This document shows, in pieces, positions 61,261 through 64,000 of a DNA stretch of 64,000 nt. Location of the stretch: the NCBI RefSeq assembly GCF_901000735.1, contig NC_081546.1, forward strand, positions 5,337,001-5,401,000. The letters are read 5' to 3'. Made by a program: the position numbers and the translations under genes. The notes beneath the pieces were generated by a model that was given only the letters and a program-made list of their open reading frames with translations, had not been told where the DNA came from and did not search any database. Numbering within the stretch: position 1 is the stretch's first letter; the number at the start of each line of letters is the position of its first letter. Source of the stretch: Corylus avellana (lineage: Eukaryota > Streptophyta > Magnoliopsida > Fagales > Betulaceae).

Positions 61261-61510
61261 TGACAACTCCACTCACTTATCAGTATTTTACTTCAGCCCA
61301 TAGGTCGCCCCGCCTCCGTGACTTGAACCAGTGACGTGGTGTTTGACTCTGATACCAAATATTACAAATCTTGGATTGAACACACCCTTAAAAATTGGCT
61401 TGCAAGATAAAGTTATTTACACATGATTAAGATTAGACTTAACCCATGCGAGATACATGGATCGTAACACTCATGCACCTCACTCATGTGACAATGTCAC
61501 ACTTTTCATC
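61261..61510 (-). mobile_element. LTR-retroelement relic with tRNA-Met-type primer-binding site
   Basis: On the minus strand the sequence reads ATTTGGTATCAGAGTCAAAC at about 61346-61365, a copia/TRIM primer-binding site. The upstream minus-strand sequence (61366-61510) would be the LTR. No second LTR or protein is visible. Confidence 0.5.
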
Positions 61511-64000
61511 CAATTTGTTAAAGTATTCATTAAATTTATCTATTCGTATAAACTTAAACTTTGGAGACAAATAATAATTCAACACAATTACTCAACATAA
61601 GTACATTTCATGAATATCATATACATTTTCCAACCAAAAACAATAATATATAGCAAGAAAACTTAGGCTTTTTCTCAGGCATGCACCTTCCATTCAACGT
61701 CTTCTTCTTGAATCACTAATTATTTTAAAATTTTAATTAATATTTTAACACTTTCCCATTTTTATTTTCCCTTCCACCACCGCGTCGCGGAAGGTCATAC
61801 GTCATGGCCTCACCACCTGAAGCAGCCCTAGCTAGACAAGTAGGAATTTTCTGAATAAGAAATGGGTAGCACGTCAACTGCCTCCAGATTTTCAGTCAAG
61901 CAGAATCCTATATATGTAAATGTTGTAAAACTCTCTTACCACGCGACCCATACTCACACTTTGCTTTATCTGCTCCCCTAATTCAATGTGAAATGATTAT
62001 TTGTTTTAAAAACTACAAAAACCGTTTACTTTTTGGCTAATGAGGGGTTTGAAAGAGAAGTGTAGCCAATGGGAAAGGGTCTTTCTTCATACACCATGTT
62101 TGACGAGGAGCCTATTAATATGGAAAAAAACAAAACCATTTATATTAATATACTATAAAATACTAAATTAAAGGACAAGTCGGTAGATCGCATCAGATTG
62201 TAATGATTTATAAGATTGGTTTCATGATATATAGAGACCCATCTCAAGGATTGTTTCATCTCTAAGAATAAATCAATCACTTTATGTGAGTTATTTCTCA
62301 TCTTTTCAATATGGTACCAGAGTGTTAGAAGAGTACAGGTCATTAGTTCAAACTCTAACTTGGTAGTTTACCTCCATTTTAGTTAGAGAAATGCAACGAT
62401 CCTGATCTTATATGGATATTGTTTTCTAAAAAGTCACAAAAAAAAAAAAAAACTTAATTACCCCACCAATCTTATATATATAAAATAATATTCACATAGG
62501 ACAATGAAAACATCATGATCAATGACTATAACTTTTATCTTTTAGTTAAGAATAATGTTATTTAGTAAACTGTTTTGCAATTGTCGGAACAAATTTGTAG
62601 CGGGGATAATTGAGGTTGACCTTTAGGACCATTTGATAAACCATGATGCATTACGCACCGGCCCTCCAAGGAAGTTCTGTTACGTTTACGTTTGGACAAT
62701 ATATATAGGGCCAAAGTTGAGAGTAGATAGTGATGGAGAAGGACTAGTCTGTCCACCCTCTTTTCTAGCTATCTTTGGTACGCGCTACGTGATCATGATG
62801 AAAGCAAAACATTGGAGATAATTTGCCTCTAGCTAATAGTTGAAACAAGAGCTTGAAGCAATTAATCATAGATCATATTTTTACTTCTTCTAAAAGAAAT
62901 TGCTCAATAAGATTGTGTTAGGGATTGTCCAAACTATGTAATTTAATAAAAATTTAAGAGAAAATTGAGAGAAAACAATACATAGAGAATTCACGTGGTT
63001 TGGTAGTGAGCCTACATCCACAGAAATGAGCTGCCAGAGACAGACCTATTAATAGACACGCCCCTGGCTTTCAATTTTTCTTTTAAATTCTTTTTATAGA
63101 GTTGAATATATATAATATTTTTTTAAGCTTGAAACTAAGCTTGACCCATATCAAAAATAAGTTTAACCCCTCGTTCATACTTTGACCCCTCCAAATGAGA
63201 AATTTAAGTTTCGTCCCTATAAGCAGCTACTTCTTTAGTACCATGTCAACAAATAGCAGGATTATAACTTAATAATATAGTAAACTTTTCAATACATCTT
63301 TATTTATTTATTTATTTTTTTTTGTCAAATCAACCATTGAATCTGTGAACATTGATTTGAAAAAAAGATGAATGGGCCTGAAATGAAGAAATAGTATGTC
63401 TCTCTCAATGTACTCCGACCTATTATTCAAGCTATCGTGGCATAACAAACTTAAAATAAACTAGGACGGGCAATGCTCCACTAACTCTTGCCCAAAAAAC
63501 TTTTGACTAGAGACCAATATTACTTTCCTATTCAAAATAAAAGTCACCATCGATCTTTTAACGGACTGAAATGAAACAAAACATAGTAATTAGAAAGAAA
63601 GGCTGATTTGTTGTATGGTCATAAATCTCTAGACTAGTAGACAAGTTACCAGATTGTAGAGTATGTGGTGCCATAACTATGATATCGATGTTGAAACTGC
63701 AGCTTTCATTGAGAGCCCCACATGAAAGGCAAAAGGTTAATAAATTCACAATGAGAGGCTTGAAATAGTGCCTGGGGTATTGGGGGTAACAAGACTATCT
63801 TTTTCAAAGAAGTGCAATATTCCAAACAGGTGTATATATATATTCATCGTTGGCTTATAACAGGTTTTTCTCACCGTCCAGAACAAGACTATCCGTGCAA
63901 ACAAACACCCCCTAAAGCCCCAGGAGTTCACGAACGTGGGGTGATCAGCTAGTGATTAGTGCGGGTACACAGTATAATCAGATCCGTACAGTACTTCTAA
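61511..64000. other. gene-free stretch with LTR debris
   Basis: At 62316 the motif ATGGTACCAGAG, followed by AGTTCAAACTCTAAC, is another primer-binding-site relic on the plus strand with possible LTR sequence about 62190-62315. At 62991-63018 AATTCACGTGGTTTGGTAGT and CCTACATCCAC resemble the LTR motif seen at 43050. The rest is AT-rich with poly-A/T runs; no gene recognised. Confidence 0.4.

Overview
This is nuclear DNA from a flowering plant, most likely a woody eudicot (inference). The evidence is GT-AG introns in every recognisable gene, plant-specific families (COMT-type O-methyltransferase, GASA/snakin peptides, DUF616/MUCI70-type proteins, plant mTERF), AT-rich intergenic DNA, and a dense load of MULE, hAT, PIF/Harbinger, SINE, LINE and Ty1-copia relics. 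I could not fix the species.

Layout. 1-1227: a hAT-like end with GCGGTTA repeats, next to a dead MuDR-type (MULE) transposase gene. 1768-6088 (-): an intact four-exon O-methyltransferase gene. 6297-6904: a SINE inserted in the end of a fold-back element. 6989-13074 and 13175-19234: two near-identical 6.1-kb gene-free segments that abut a 100-N gap on either side, probably a false duplication from unmerged contigs. 21227-21854 (+): a broken, 5'-truncated O-methyltransferase copy with a hAT-like insertion in its 3' UTR. 22994-23704: two MITEs. 25335-35348 (-): a seven-exon DUF616 (MUCI70/EMB2756-like) gene whose introns hold SINE, LINE and tandem-repeat debris. 38394-40482 (+): a short mTERF-family gene, divergent from the DUF616 gene. 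41793-42672 (+) and 44469-45921 (-): two GASA/snakin genes tail to tail, separated by fold-back and tandem repeats. 48283-55045 (+): an eleven-exon gene for a nuclear-type protein with an RS/RE-rich N terminus, GPxxP motifs, a J domain and a DUF3752-like C terminus. About 55480-57360: a dead Ty1-copia fragment split by a 931-bp MULE-like element with a perfect 9-bp target-site duplication. 57966-58483: a second Mutator-type fold-back, also with a perfect 9-bp duplication. 58484-64000: no gene recognised, only LTR debris.

The genes are independent transcription units; nothing suggests a cluster acting in one pathway. I rebuilt six gene models by hand from splice sites; each keeps one open frame across all junctions and matches the usual length or exon plan of its family where I know it. 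I found no clear new molecular system. The observations most worth checking are the probable assembly duplication, the nested MULE-in-copia insertion with a possible captured gene fragment, the long near-perfect hairpin between the GASA genes, and the cysteine tail of the short mTERF protein.
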